The notes under the pieces were generated by a model. It saw nothing but the letters and a program-made list of their open reading frames with translations, had not been told where the DNA came from and did not search any database. A stretch of 64,000 nucleotides of DNA from contig CADABZ010000004.1 in the NCBI GenBank assembly GCA_902786355.1, forward strand, positions 45,084-109,083, given 5' to 3'. The stretch comes from an uncultured Eubacteriales bacterium. Its GTDB lineage: Bacteria; Bacillota; Clostridia; Peptostreptococcales; Anaerovoracaceae. The position numbers were made by a program, and so were the translations under genes. This document shows, one piece after another, positions 1 through 9,104 of this stretch. The first letter of the stretch is position 1, and every line of letters starts with the position of its first letter.

Positions 1-549
1 ACAGTAGGCGATCTCTCCGGAATCGCAGAGGGCGGTCTCGGACGTGAAGCAACAGACAAGGAGCTTTCGGGCGGAGTAGCCTGCGATGGTATCGGATCAT
101 CTTTTGCAGCATTATTCGGAGTGCTTCCTAACACTTCATTCAGCCAGAACGTAGGACTTGTAGGAATGACCAAGATCGTCAATCTGTATGCGATCTCAAT
201 GGGCGCTATATTCCTGATCCTGTGCGGTTTCTGCCCTAAGCTTGCTGCGATCGTTCAGCTGATGCCTCAGTCCGTACTCGGCGGTGCAGCAGTAATGATG
301 TTCGCATCTATCGTAGTCAGCGGTATCCAGCTGATCACTAAGGAAGGAATCGGCAACAGAGAAGTCACTATCGTTGCTGTTTCACTCGGCCTTGGTTATG
401 GACTCGGCTCAACAGCCAACGTTCTCGCAATGATGCCTGCATGGGTCGGATACATCTTCGGCGGATCCGGAATCGTACCGGCAGCTATCTGCGCGATCAT
501 ACTCAACATCGCACTCAAAAAAGATAAAGCAGAACCTGCTGCAGAATAA
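1..549 (+). CDS. Nucleobase (xanthine/uracil) permease, NCS2 family, 5'-truncated by window edge
   Basis: The reading frame is open from base 1, so only the last 182 residues are present. They contain the NCS2 signature NTSFSQNVGLVGMTK, in which the Gln-Asn pair lines the substrate site in this family, followed by several hydrophobic membrane segments and a short charged tail. The protein should import a purine or pyrimidine base by proton symport at the inner membrane. The signature is closer to xanthine/urate permeases than to the uracil permease encoded at 17.0-18.3 kb, which has TTYGENIGVMAIT at the same place. A hairpin terminator follows at 618-664. Substrate is an inference. Confidence 0.85.
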   Translation, partial: TVGDLSGIAEGGLGREATDKELSGGVACDGIGSSFAALFGVLPNTSFSQNVGLVGMTKIVNLYAISMGAIFLILCGFCPKLAAIVQLMPQSVLGGAAVMMFASIVVSGIQLITKEGIGNREVTIVAVSLGLGYGLGSTANVLAMMPAWVGYIFGGSGIVPAAICAIILNIALKKDKAEPAAE

Positions 550-617
550 CAGACGCCGGGAGCTCGCTCCTGGTGAACACCGGCCGCAGCCTGTACAGCA
601 GTAATAACTATGAACAG

Positions 618-664
618 ACATCCCGCTCTGATACACAGACAGCATCAGTACAGCGGGATGTTTT
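618..664 (+). terminator. Rho-independent terminator after the permease
   Basis: A 10-bp stem (ACATCCCGCT at 618-627 with AGCGGGATGT at 652-661) has a second short helix, CTGAT/ATCAG, inside its loop and runs into TTTTC. Confidence 0.75.
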
Positions 665-733
665 CATTGTATGCCGTCCCGCGCTGGCGTATAATTGAGG
701 ACAGCAGGCAATGCGCAAGGGAGGACTGAGACT

Positions 734-1303
734 ATGCTTACACTTGAAAGAGCAAGAGAACTGAATGATTCGATGGTCACAGAGGACCATCTCAGGATCC
801 ATGCTATGAATGTAATGGCATCAATGGGGGCGATGGCAGAACACTTCGGTGAAGACAGAGAGCACTGGATGGCGATCGGATATCTGCATGATTACGATTA
901 CGAGAAGTATCCTGAGGAACACCTCCAGCATACTGAAAAGCCGCTGCTCGAAGCCGGTCTTGAGCCGGAAGAAGTCAGAGCGATACTTTCGCACGGATAC
1001 GGGATCGTCAATGATGTCGAGCCGGTGACCGATATGGAGAAGTCTCTATATACTGTTGATGAGCTTACCGGCATTATCCAGGCATGCGCAAGGATGAGAC
1101 CTAAGGGGATCACTGATCTGACGGTCAAGAGCTTCATGAAGAAATTCAAGGATAAACGTTTTGCCGCAAAATGCAACCGTGAGGTGATACTCGACGGCTG
1201 CGGAAGACTTGGCATGGAACTGCGGGATGTCGCAGAGATATGCATCGAAGGCATGAAGCCGTTTGCAGCAGAGATAGGTCTGCTCGGGACGGATTCAGAA
1301 TAA
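734..1303 (+). CDS. HD-domain protein, putative phosphohydrolase
   Basis: 189 residues. An in-frame ATG lies at 695, but the one at 734 is preceded by GGGAGGA at the right distance and matches the start of the paralogue at 28.76 kb. The HD metal-binding set is complete: a His in LRIHAMNV, the His-Asp pair in YLHDYDYE and an Asp in YTVDELTG. HD proteins hydrolyse nucleotides or other phosphate esters; nothing visible fixes the substrate. The gene starts 70 bp after a terminator and is followed 18 bp later by pduL, so the two are probably cotranscribed. The C-terminal half (KSFMKKFKDKRFAAKCNRE) also matches the second HD protein, so this is a family with two copies in the window. Confidence 0.75.
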   Translation: MLTLERARELNDSMVTEDHLRIHAMNVMASMGAMAEHFGEDREHWMAIGYLHDYDYEKYPEEHLQHTEKPLLEAGLEPEEVRAILSHGYGIVNDVEPVTDMEKSLYTVDELTGIIQACARMRPKGITDLTVKSFMKKFKDKRFAAKCNREVILDGCGRLGMELRDVAEICIEGMKPFAAEIGLLGTDSE

Positions 1304-1321
1304 AGTTAAGGAGTAGATACT

Positions 1322-1906
1322 ATGGAGAAGAAGGAAGTATTCGTAGATGTTTCAGCAAGACACGTGCATCTGAGCAGAGAAGATCAGGACGTGCTGTTCG
1401 GAAAAGGTTATGAGCTGCAGGTCCACAAAGAGCTGGCCGGAGGCGGCGGCTTCGCAAGCGTAGAGCAGATCGCGATCGAAGGCCCTAGAAGCACATTCCC
1501 TAAGGTAAGGATACTGGGTCCGTGCAGAAAGCAGTCTCAGGTAGAGCTGTCCAAGACAGATGCAAGAGCACTTGGAGTTGATGCTCCTGTAAGACTCTCA
1601 GGAGACCTTGAAGGCACACCGGGAATCAGGCTCATAGGTCCTGCAGGCGAACTCGTACTCGAGAAGGGCGTGATCATAGCCAAGAGACATGTGCATATAG
1701 GACTTAAGCAGCAGAAAGAGTGGGGCCTCAATACAGGCGACACAGTAGCTGTCAGACTGGATACCGAAGACCGCTCCCTTATATTCGGAGATACAGAGAT
1801 CAGAGTACAGGCTGATCAGGAAGATCTCGCACTTATGCATATAGATACAGATGAGGCTAATGCCGCAGGCATGAAGCCGATGAATGGATATATCGTTGAA
1901 TTCTGA
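1322..1906 (+). CDS. pduL: Phosphate propanoyltransferase (PduL-type phosphotransacylase)
   Basis: 194 residues, a usual length for this family. PduL interconverts acyl-CoA plus phosphate with acyl-phosphate plus CoA, acting on propanoyl or acetyl groups. The two zinc-binding His motifs are plain: SARHVHLS near residue 12 and KRHVHIG near residue 121. No encapsulation peptide is evident at the N terminus and no microcompartment shell genes are nearby, so a cytosolic housekeeping role is likely. With an acyl-phosphate kinase it would give ATP; butyrate kinase at 15.7 kb is the only such kinase in the window. An AAGGAG site precedes the start. Confidence 0.9.
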   Translation: MEKKEVFVDVSARHVHLSREDQDVLFGKGYELQVHKELAGGGGFASVEQIAIEGPRSTFPKVRILGPCRKQSQVELSKTDARALGVDAPVRLSGDLEGTPGIRLIGPAGELVLEKGVIIAKRHVHIGLKQQKEWGLNTGDTVAVRLDTEDRSLIFGDTEIRVQADQEDLALMHIDTDEANAAGMKPMNGYIVEF

Positions 1907-1930
1907 TACACAACAGGTGAGAAACTGCCT

Positions 1931-4891
1931 ATGACAATTGAGACTGCAAGAACCCGGGCGATCATGCCTGAGGATATGATAAAAGAAAAGTTCGCAGCTG
2001 CCTCAGACAGCTGCACAGACGCACTTTTTACCAACGCAGCTATGACGAGGGTGCTCGGGATATCCGGGCTCCCTTTTCATATGCCTGTATGCAGCGAGCT
2101 TCTCAATGACCCGGCTTTCCTCAGATGGCTCGACAGAGAAGAAGGAGACATCCTGATAGAATGGAAGCCTGACGGCTGCAGAGCTGTCTCGGCTGACGGT
2201 TCTGAGTCAGAAATGAGCGAAGATGCTGCAGAAGCTGTCATGAGAGCCGTGAAGCGTCTTAAAGACAGCCCGGGATATCTGAACAGCAGGGGCGAGCATG
2301 TCATTGATCTCAGATCACAGACTGTCGGCCTGCACTATCCTGTCAACCTCCTTCTCGGAGACAGGAGCAGATCTGAATTCCCGCTTGTGACTACTCCTAA
2401 GAGTTCTGTAGATGCCTTCGGAAGAGGGTCCTTCAGAGCAGCCGGCGGAGATCAGGTCCTGGCGACAAGATACACACTGCATCCCGAAGAGAACGGCGAG
2501 CCTGCCAACAGACAGTTTTATCTGTATGAGAACGGACGCCAGATATTCTGGTCCGCAGATATAAGCAGCAATGTAGAGAGCGGCATGTGCGTGCATTCCC
2601 AGAACCGGACAGTGATCACATACCGCACTGAAGACGGGCTTGAAATAGTACGCACCATATTCATCCTGCCGCAGGAGGAAGGCCTTCCGGAAGCATGCGA
2701 GGTGCAGAGGATAACCATACGCGATCTTGCAGGCAGAGACAGAGATATAAGGATATGCGCGACCGGCGTCTTCGGCATGATGGGTCCGGATAAGTTCTCT
2801 TCAGATGTCATGTATGTCAATCTGGTCGCTGAGGGCGCCCTCCTCATGGACGGTGACCGCCCTGTTGCGACTATGCTGAGCTCCAAGCCTGCGGATGACA
2901 GACTCAGGAGACGCTTTGCCATGATCCTCTCAGAGGGAGAGACTATGGATGAGTTCTGCCAGAGCCTGTCTGAATTCATCGGATCAGGGAGCCTTGCGCA
3001 TCCTGAGCACGGGCTCAGACTTTCATCGACACTGAGCCGCAAGACAGCATCTTTCTTCGCGATGGGAAAGGACCTCAGGATCCCTGCCGGAGGCTGCACA
3101 GTATGTGATGTCTTCGCAGGACTCAGTTATGCCGGCGGTCCGGTAAGGGCAGCTGAGCTTGCCTACACAGGTGAAGCGTACAGGGTCGACCCGGCAGAAG
3201 CAGAAGCTGCAGAGCTGGAAGCCGATTCGAGGATCATGGAACTCTACAGGAGATTCAGAGATCCTGAGGCACTGAGCAGGGTGATGGATCAGATGGAAGA
3301 AGGCTGGAGCAGATACTGCAGATATCTGATACCTGAAACAGGAGATGAACTCTTCGACTCATATATACACAGCGACCTGCCTTTCCAGGTGCTGTATCAG
3401 ACATATGTATCAAGAGCCTTTGCCTGGACACAGAAGGCATATCGTGAGACAGGCTTCCGCGAGATCCAGGATATCTATGCATCCATGTACTACATGAGCG
3501 CTGCCGGACAGAACGATCTGGTACGCGAACTGATCGGTAGCTGGGTGCGCCATGTGTGGAAGATGGGCTATGCCAACCACAACTTCACGTTCAGAGGCAA
3601 AGAGCCTGGCATGTGCTCTGATGATCAGCTGTGGCTTATACAGGCCGTGTACAGATATGTACATCTTACAGGAGATACAGACTTCCTCAATAAGGAGTTC
3701 AGTATCGAGGGAACAGATGAGAAAAGGACGCTGTGGGAGACCATCCGCGCGATACTGACATACAGCGGATGCATCTCGGTAGGCAGCCACGGACTTCCGC
3801 TGCTCGATACAGCAGACTGGAACGATACTCTGAGACTCGATCACGGAGTGCTTAATGGTCCGGCCAAGGAAGAGGCATACAGAAAACAGCTCGAGATAAA
3901 AGGGCAGGAGTACGGTTCTCCGCTTGAGAATGATCTCAGCGAGAGCGTAATGAATGCATTCCTTCTCAGGATAGCCGCACAGGAGACTGCAGGACTTGCT
4001 GAGATGACAGGCGATGAGAATATGAAGGAGTTCGCTCTCGGCATATCGGAGCGCGTGCTTGAAAGCTGCAGAAAAAATGCATGGAAGGGAGATTTCTATG
4101 CAAGATGTCTCATGAATGACGGCAGACCTTATACATATATCGGAGCCGGAGGAGACGGACTTTCTGCGGATCCTGATGTTCCGGGAAGCTATTTTCTCAA
4201 TTCATACAGCTGGGCTGTACTCTCTGACTCAGCGACAGAAGAGCAGATAGAGATAATGCTCAGGCAGGTCAACAGATACCTGAGGACCGATGCGGGGCTG
4301 AAGCTCTGCACGCTGATAGCATACGAGAGACTTGGAGTCAATACAGGGACAGCACTCTACTTCCCGGGTGACAGGGAGAACTGCGGAGTCTTCAAGCATG
4401 CTGCTATGATGGCAGCCGTCGCATCGATGAAGGCCGCCAAGAAAGTGACCGATTCGGGTCTGGCAGATGAACTGAGAGAGCTTGCATTCTTCATGCTGGA
4501 CAAGACTCTGCCGTACAGGACAATGGAAGATCCTTTCGTATACAAAGGCAACCCGAGATTCTGTACACAGTACAACAACAGCGAGACGGGCGAGAATATC
4601 GGACCTATGCTCTCGGGAACAGCATCGTGGCTGACTCTCGGGATATATGAGCATTTCGGAATAGATGTAAGAAAAGACGAAATAGCCTTTGATCCGCTTC
4701 TGAGACCGGGATCAGACAGACTGGATTATACTGCCGACCTTGGCGATGCAGTCCTTCACGTCAGCATCCGCGGGAGAGAGGGGCGTTTCAGAGCCGGAGA
4801 GAATACTGTTTTCACAGCTGACGGAAAAGCTTTTCCTGGCGTGATGAGAAGGCCGCATTCAGGAGAGACAGAGGTGCTGATCGAACTGTGA
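1931..4891 (+). CDS. GH94-like (glycosyltransferase 36 type) carbohydrate phosphorylase or hydrolase
   Basis: 986 residues, starting at an ATG with AGGTGAG upstream. The layout follows GH94-type phosphorylases: a long beta-rich N-terminal half, then an (alpha/alpha)6 barrel carrying LLDTADWNDTL near residue 625, whose Asp matches the general-acid Asp of the GDWNDG motif, then NNSETGENIGPMLSGTASWL near residue 880. Known members split beta-linked disaccharides or oligosaccharides with phosphate, or process cyclic beta-glucans. The motif differs from the classical cellobiose phosphorylase form (ADWNDT, not GDWNDG), so substrate and even phosphorolysis are uncertain. No signal peptide is seen, so the protein is cytoplasmic. 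It lies 24 bp after pduL and 67 bp before the HAD-SGNH gene. Confidence 0.7.
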   Translation: MTIETARTRAIMPEDMIKEKFAAASDSCTDALFTNAAMTRVLGISGLPFHMPVCSELLNDPAFLRWLDREEGDILIEWKPDGCRAVSADGSESEMSEDAAEAVMRAVKRLKDSPGYLNSRGEHVIDLRSQTVGLHYPVNLLLGDRSRSEFPLVTTPKSSVDAFGRGSFRAAGGDQVLATRYTLHPEENGEPANRQFYLYENGRQIFWSADISSNVESGMCVHSQNRTVITYRTEDGLEIVRTIFILPQEEGLPEACEVQRITIRDLAGRDRDIRICATGVFGMMGPDKFSSDVMYVNLVAEGALLMDGDRPVATMLSSKPADDRLRRRFAMILSEGETMDEFCQSLSEFIGSGSLAHPEHGLRLSSTLSRKTASFFAMGKDLRIPAGGCTVCDVFAGLSYAGGPVRAAELAYTGEAYRVDPAEAEAAELEADSRIMELYRRFRDPEALSRVMDQMEEGWSRYCRYLIPETGDELFDSYIHSDLPFQVLYQTYVSRAFAWTQKAYRETGFREIQDIYASMYYMSAAGQNDLVRELIGSWVRHVWKMGYANHNFTFRGKEPGMCSDDQLWLIQAVYRYVHLTGDTDFLNKEFSIEGTDEKRTLWETIRAILTYSGCISVGSHGLPLLDTADWNDTLRLDHGVLNGPAKEEAYRKQLEIKGQEYGSPLENDLSESVMNAFLLRIAAQETAGLAEMTGDENMKEFALGISERVLESCRKNAWKGDFYARCLMNDGRPYTYIGAGGDGLSADPDVPGSYFLNSYSWAVLSDSATEEQIEIMLRQVNRYLRTDAGLKLCTLIAYERLGVNTGTALYFPGDRENCGVFKHAAMMAAVASMKAAKKVTDSGLADELRELAFFMLDKTLPYRTMEDPFVYKGNPRFCTQYNNSETGENIGPMLSGTASWLTLGIYEHFGIDVRKDEIAFDPLLRPGSDRLDYTADLGDAVLHVSIRGREGRFRAGENTVFTADGKAFPGVMRRPHSGETEVLIEL

Positions 4892-4958
4892 CCCCCAAGC
4901 TCTGTACATCAGAGCGCAGAAGCAGGATGATGAAGCAGCTCATACGGAGATGATACAT

Positions 4959-6236
4959 ATGATCAGAAATATAATTTTCGATATAGGAAGAGTGCTTATC
5001 GACTTCGAGTGGCAGGAATATATGAAGTCATTATTCGATGCAGAGACTGCCAGAACAGTCACCGCAGCTATGTGGGGCAAGGGGTACTGGAGCGAGCTCG
5101 ACATCGCTCTGCTTTCGGATGATGAGATCCTTGAGCTCTTCTACAGCGAGGCTCCGGAGTATAAGAAGGAGATAAGAGAAGCTTTCGACCGCGTAGGCGA
5201 ATGCGTGAAGAGGAGGGACTGGGCTATACCTCTGATCGACAGCCTTAAGGAAAAGGGCTACAGAGTGCTGTATCTGTCCAATTTCTCTGAGCATGTTATG
5301 GGATCCAACCCTGAGGCCCTTGATTTTCTCAGCCACATGGACGGAGGAGTGTTCTCATGTGATGTCAACATCATCAAGCCATCATCCGGGATATATGCTG
5401 AGCTGATCAGAAAATATGACCTGATTCCGGAGGAATGCCTGTTCATCGATGACCACGGAAACAATATTGCGGCTGCCAGAAAATTCGGCATCAAGGGGAT
5501 CCGCTTCGACAGCAGAGAGCAGCTTGAGGCAGATCTTACCAAGGCCCTCGACAAAGACCGCGGGCACGAGAGGATCACAGTGCTCTGCTACGGTGACTCC
5601 AATACATACGGATATGACCCTCAGACTCTGGGAAGATATCCTTATGAGAAGCGCTGGACGACTATACTGGCCGGGATGCTGGGAGACAGATATGAAGTCA
5701 TTGCCGAAGGACTCAACGGCAGGACGACTGCATTTGACAGAAAGGACGCACCGTGGAAGAACGGACTTGCCAGCATAATTCCCTGCCTTGGAACTCACAA
5801 GCCTGTAGACATCCTTGTTATCATGCTGGGGACCAATGACTGCAATACAGAGCTCGGAGTTAGGGCTGAAGATATCGCAGAAGGCATGGCGAAGCTGACA
5901 GAGCTCGCCGAAAAAGCATCTCCGGGGCTTCAGGGATATATTCCTGAGATCATTATCACTGCACCGGTGGCTATACCGGAGGATTTCAGCATGTCGCCTT
6001 TCGTGGATCAGCTGGACAGCGGATCTGCTCAGAAGTCCCGGGATATAGCACCGCTGTATGCCCGGATCGCTGCAGCTCATCATCTGAAGTTCGTCAATGC
6101 GAGCGAAGATGCAGAAGTTTCTGACGACTGCGAACACCTGACAGCCAGGGGGCATGAGCAGCTTGCGAAGCTCATATATGATGAGATCACCAGAGACCCT
6201 GCATCCTACGATATGTCAGAGAAGCTTGTTCCGTAA
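4959..6236 (+). CDS. Fusion of a HAD-family phosphatase and an SGNH hydrolase
   Basis: 425 residues. ATG 4959 is preferred over ATG 4950 because GGAG at 4946-4949 sits 9 bp before it. Residues 1-197 are a HAD hydrolase: nucleophile region IIFDIGRVL (Asp8), LSN at 106-108, Lys140 and the Asp164-Asp165 pair. As in YihX-like members the second Asp of DxD is a Gly. Residues 205-410 are an SGNH esterase/acyl-hydrolase: GDSN with Ser214, Asn in GTND (291-294) and the DCEH pair Asp390/His393. Both active sites look intact, so one polypeptide may remove phosphate and acyl groups from related substrates. A possible internal GTG start at 5580, with GAGAGGA upstream, could make the SGNH part alone. A terminator follows. 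Confidence 0.8.
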   Translation: MIRNIIFDIGRVLIDFEWQEYMKSLFDAETARTVTAAMWGKGYWSELDIALLSDDEILELFYSEAPEYKKEIREAFDRVGECVKRRDWAIPLIDSLKEKGYRVLYLSNFSEHVMGSNPEALDFLSHMDGGVFSCDVNIIKPSSGIYAELIRKYDLIPEECLFIDDHGNNIAAARKFGIKGIRFDSREQLEADLTKALDKDRGHERITVLCYGDSNTYGYDPQTLGRYPYEKRWTTILAGMLGDRYEVIAEGLNGRTTAFDRKDAPWKNGLASIIPCLGTHKPVDILVIMLGTNDCNTELGVRAEDIAEGMAKLTELAEKASPGLQGYIPEIIITAPVAIPEDFSMSPFVDQLDSGSAQKSRDIAPLYARIAAAHHLKFVNASEDAEVSDDCEHLTARGHEQLAKLIYDEITRDPASYDMSEKLVP

Positions 6237-6249
6237 TACTTGAAAACAA

Positions 6250-6281
6250 AAAGGCCTGCGCATCAGACTGCGCAGGCCTTT
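6250..6281. terminator. Bidirectional terminator between convergent genes
   Basis: A perfect 13-bp stem (AAAGGCCTGCGCA / TGCGCAGGCCTTT) with a 6-base loop has A-rich and T-rich flanks, so it can end both the fusion gene and the nitroreductase gene. Confidence 0.85.
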
Positions 6282-6294
6282 GCTGATCATGTGA

Positions 6295-7104
6295 TCAGAG
6301 TTTGCATTTTGCTACGTATGTAACATCAGCCGGAAGACCGAGGTCACGATCTGTAACCGGATCGAAGCTCCACTTTGGAGGATTCGATCTTACTGCGTCC
6401 ATAACAGCATAGAAGTTGAACATTACTATACCGTAGTTGAGGCGTCTGTCGTTTTCGTTGGTCTCATCGTCAGGAAGACCTATCAGAGAGATCTGATCGT
6501 GATCAACGATGATCCTGTAAGGCTGCTTGTTGGCAAAAGACTGTGCGTGAGCGATAGCTCTCAGTCCGTCTTCAAGATCACGATAGAAGAGATCAGTGTC
6601 GATATCCTCTCCGTATCTGAAGCCATCTGTCATCTCGTCGAGGGACTTCTTGTCTGCCTTCTTAGCTGTATCGGAAGGGTCGCGATAGCCGAATGCGACT
6701 ACGCATGCTGCTACCATGTCAGTTTCTTCTCCGAGTGCAGCTTTGACACCATATGCGTCATTGATCGTCAGCCAGCATGCTGCAAGACCGAGCTCTGTCA
6801 TCTTGAGGGTGAGACCCTGAGCGATGTATCCTGCATTCTCGCGATAATGATCGGTGACTTCAGAGAAAATGACCATGTATGCAGGTGCTTTGATGCACTT
6901 CCCGTTATAGCCTACGCACTTCTTCAGCTCGTCCCATACGGTGCCGACATAGAATCTGAGCTCTGTGGCGATGCCGTCGATAAGAACAGATTCTTCATCT
7001 TCATAATATGTCAGAAGTTCATTGAGAACATCGTCACTGACTTTTGTGTCTGTAAACTGTCTGCATGAATTTCTGTTTTTAACTATGTGCTCATAATATT
7101 CCAT
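6295..7104 (-). CDS. Nitroreductase-family FMN oxidoreductase
   Basis: 269 residues. The N-terminal motif VKNRNSCRQFTD corresponds to the FMN-phosphate-binding RRSxRxF motif, and LTLKMTELGLAACWL is the second conserved helix. Family members reduce nitro compounds, quinones or flavins with NAD(P)H. The protein is longer than minimal nitroreductases and has no ferredoxin domain, so it resembles the TM1586-like clostridial group of unknown substrate. It is monocistronic, between a bidirectional terminator and its own promoter at 7157-7186, and has AAGGGGTAAGG before the ATG. Confidence 0.8.
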   Translation of the reverse strand: MEYYEHIVKNRNSCRQFTDTKVSDDVLNELLTYYEDEESVLIDGIATELRFYVGTVWDELKKCVGYNGKCIKAPAYMVIFSEVTDHYRENAGYIAQGLTLKMTELGLAACWLTINDAYGVKAALGEETDMVAACVVAFGYRDPSDTAKKADKKSLDEMTDGFRYGEDIDTDLFYRDLEDGLRAIAHAQSFANKQPYRIIVDHDQISLIGLPDDETNENDRRLNYGIVMFNFYAVMDAVRSNPPKWSFDPVTDRDLGLPADVTYVAKCKL

Positions 7105-7156
7105 TTTGCTTACCTTACCCCTTTTGTAATATCCGATACTTTTTTATCCGCAAAAA

Positions 7157-7186
7157 ATTTTACCATGAGCGATATGCATTTTTCAA
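7157..7186 (-). promoter_or_regulatory. Promoter of the nitroreductase gene
   Basis: On the minus strand TTGAAA and TAAAAT are 18 bp apart, with TGG directly before the -10 box (extended -10). It lies about 55 bp upstream of the start codon. Confidence 0.55.
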
Positions 7187-7197
7187 CGTAAATGCGA

Positions 7198-7227
7198 TTG
7201 ACTTTCATTTTGCACGGGTATTATTAT
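7198..7227 (+). promoter_or_regulatory. Likely promoter of the YitT gene
   Basis: TTGACT is followed after 18 bp by TATTAT inside a short TTA-rich repeat. It faces away from the nitroreductase promoter, making this a divergent control region. Confidence 0.4.
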
Positions 7228-7308
7228 TATCACGTTATTATTATCACGAAGAAGCAGTGCTGAAAAGGCCATGCTCTGATAAAAACCACTGAAAGGAAAC
7301 TCCTACAG

Positions 7309-8301
7309 ATGTCTAAGAAAGATAGCTCGCAGGAAGCCGTGCCGGCTGAGGCTGCTCTGGCAGATGCAGAGCAGCAGCGCACAGATGCGGCCGGAGAGAA
7401 GAAGACTATCCGAACAATAGGAAAGAGCAAACCGGGAAAACTGCTCAGGAGCATTCTGATCGTGCTGCTTTCTGCATTCTTCGGTTCATCAGTCCAGATA
7501 TTCGTCATGATCCCGTGCGGGATGACCTCAGGCGGAATGCCTGGTATATGCAGACTGATAACTCATTTTATGCCGTCGATAAGCTATTCAGTCGTATACT
7601 ATACTCTTTCAATGCTTATACTCATTCTGGTTTTCTTCACGATGGGAAAGGCGGAAGTAGGCAGGATCGTAGCGCTGGCATTTGCTTATCCGGTAATGCT
7701 GTTTATCTTCGAGAAGATGGATTTCGAGCTGCTCGATACTCCCGACCCGCTTCTTGCTTCACTTCTCATAGGGGTATGCTACGGACTTGCAACAGGCATA
7801 GGCTATATCGGCGGATTCTCATCAGGAGGCACTGATTCTCTTGCCAGAGTCATCAAGTTCAAGCTCCTCAACTATGTCAAGGTCGGAGATATCCAGATGG
7901 CTATGGATGTGACTATCATCCTGATCTCGGCATTTGTCTTCAACACGAATGTAGCCTTTTATGCAGTGATCAATGCCGTTGTTGCTGCCAAGGTGATATC
8001 CATGGTAATGATTGGTGTCGGCGGCAGATATGTGCAGTTTGATATCATCTCTTCAAAGCCGGAAGAGATCACGGAATACATACTCAAGACTGTGGACAGG
8101 GCTGTTACATCTCATGTCTCAAGAGGAGAGTACACCGGAAACGAGCGCAGGACCCTTACTGTCATCTGCACTCCTAATGAGAGTATCAAGATCAAGAAAT
8201 TCGTAGCTGAGATCGATCCGGATGCCTTTGCTACAGTGATGCCTATCACTACAGTCTGGGGCAAGCGCTTCTCAGATATCCGTGAAGTCGATAACGTATA
8301 G
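7309..8301 (+). CDS. YitT-family membrane protein (DUF161 plus C-terminal DUF2179)
   Basis: 330 residues. A charged N-terminal stretch of about 40 residues precedes five or six membrane segments; the second carries the conserved GMTSGGMPGI and a later loop GYIGGFSSGGTDSLARV, both hallmarks of YitT proteins. The last 85 residues form the cytoplasmic DUF2179 domain (SRGEYTGNERRTLTVIC). Function is not established for the family; transport has been suggested. The N-terminal extension rich in Ala, Glu and Gln is longer than in typical members. Monocistronic, with a terminator shared with the convergent TetR gene. Confidence 0.85.
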   Translation: MSKKDSSQEAVPAEAALADAEQQRTDAAGEKKTIRTIGKSKPGKLLRSILIVLLSAFFGSSVQIFVMIPCGMTSGGMPGICRLITHFMPSISYSVVYYTLSMLILILVFFTMGKAEVGRIVALAFAYPVMLFIFEKMDFELLDTPDPLLASLLIGVCYGLATGIGYIGGFSSGGTDSLARVIKFKLLNYVKVGDIQMAMDVTIILISAFVFNTNVAFYAVINAVVAAKVISMVMIGVGGRYVQFDIISSKPEEITEYILKTVDRAVTSHVSRGEYTGNERRTLTVICTPNESIKIKKFVAEIDPDAFATVMPITTVWGKRFSDIREVDNV

Positions 8302-8348
8302 ACAGCATGGACCCGGCTGGCATGCATCAGCATCAGTGATATAATCAA

Positions 8349-8379
8349 AAAAGCTATCCCGCGGAAAGGGATAGCTTTT
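8349..8379. terminator. Bidirectional terminator between YitT and TetR genes
   Basis: A 12-bp stem AAAAGCTATCCC / GGGATAGCTTTT with a short GCGGAAA loop is flanked by A's on the left and T's on the right. Confidence 0.85.
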
Positions 8380-8401
8380 TCATTTGAATTATCTCCTGAG
8401 A

Positions 8402-8965
8402 TCAGATTATGCTCGCAGTGTTGGAATCAAGCTCGGTGATGATCTGAATGATAAGCTTTTCCGGCTGCCGGAAACCCTCAGCGACCCATTTGCTGAGTAC
8501 GGAAAGGCAGCCCTGAGCCCGGTAACAGGTCATAAATGTCAGTCTGTCATCCCTGAGATCCGTATCGATCTCTTCCGAAGTCATCTGCTTGAACAGTCCC
8601 TCAAGAGCTCTGTACAGCTTTACGCGAAGCTCAACAGGGGAGTTAGGGGAGAAGACCATCCTGAAGACGTCTCTGTTATCAGATATATAAGATACAAGTC
8701 CCCTGAAGAAATCCGAAGACTCGAGCTCTACGAGATCCAGTATCAAAGTGCTCCAGTCGATCAGGATCTCCTGTTCGACCTTGTCATACAGATCATAGAC
8801 ATCAAGGTAATGCTTGTAGAATGTCGCGCGATTGACATCGGCACTGTCAGCTATCTCTCTGACAGTGATCTTGCTCAGCTCGTTCTCAGCAAGGAGAGAG
8901 AGGAAAGCGCTTTTGATTGCTTTCTGGGTTCTGGCGGTCCTGCGGTCTGCTTTCTTATCTTCCAT
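8402..8965 (-). CDS. TetR/AcrR-family transcriptional regulator
   Basis: 187 residues. Residues 8-60 form the TetR helix-turn-helix: KAIKSAFLSLLAEN, then ITVREIADSADVNRATFYKHY, the classic recognition helix. The C-terminal two-thirds is a ligand or dimerisation region of the short type seen in many Firmicutes. A GGGGGAA site precedes the ATG. It is divergent from the GntR/ABC operon, but that operon has its own regulator, so the TetR target is unknown; the convergent YitT gene is the only other neighbour. Confidence 0.85.
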   Translation of the reverse strand: MEDKKADRRTARTQKAIKSAFLSLLAENELSKITVREIADSADVNRATFYKHYLDVYDLYDKVEQEILIDWSTLILDLVELESSDFFRGLVSYISDNRDVFRMVFSPNSPVELRVKLYRALEGLFKQMTSEEIDTDLRDDRLTFMTCYRAQGCLSVLSKWVAEGFRQPEKLIIQIITELDSNTASII

Positions 8966-9075
8966 CGTGTTTCCCCCGGATACTGCATATTACTGGAATC
9001 TATTATAACACATATCCGGGTTATATATTGGCTATCTCCGGCATATCTTACATAACCCCTAAATCATGAAAGAGC

Positions 9076-9104
9076 TTGACAGAAGATCAATTCTGTATTA
9101 TTGT
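9076..9104 (+). promoter_or_regulatory. Promoter of the GntR-ABC operon
   Basis: A perfect TTGACA is followed after 17 bp by TATTGT. The -10 box lies inside the inverted repeat at 9095-9128, so a bound repressor would block initiation. Confidence 0.65.
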
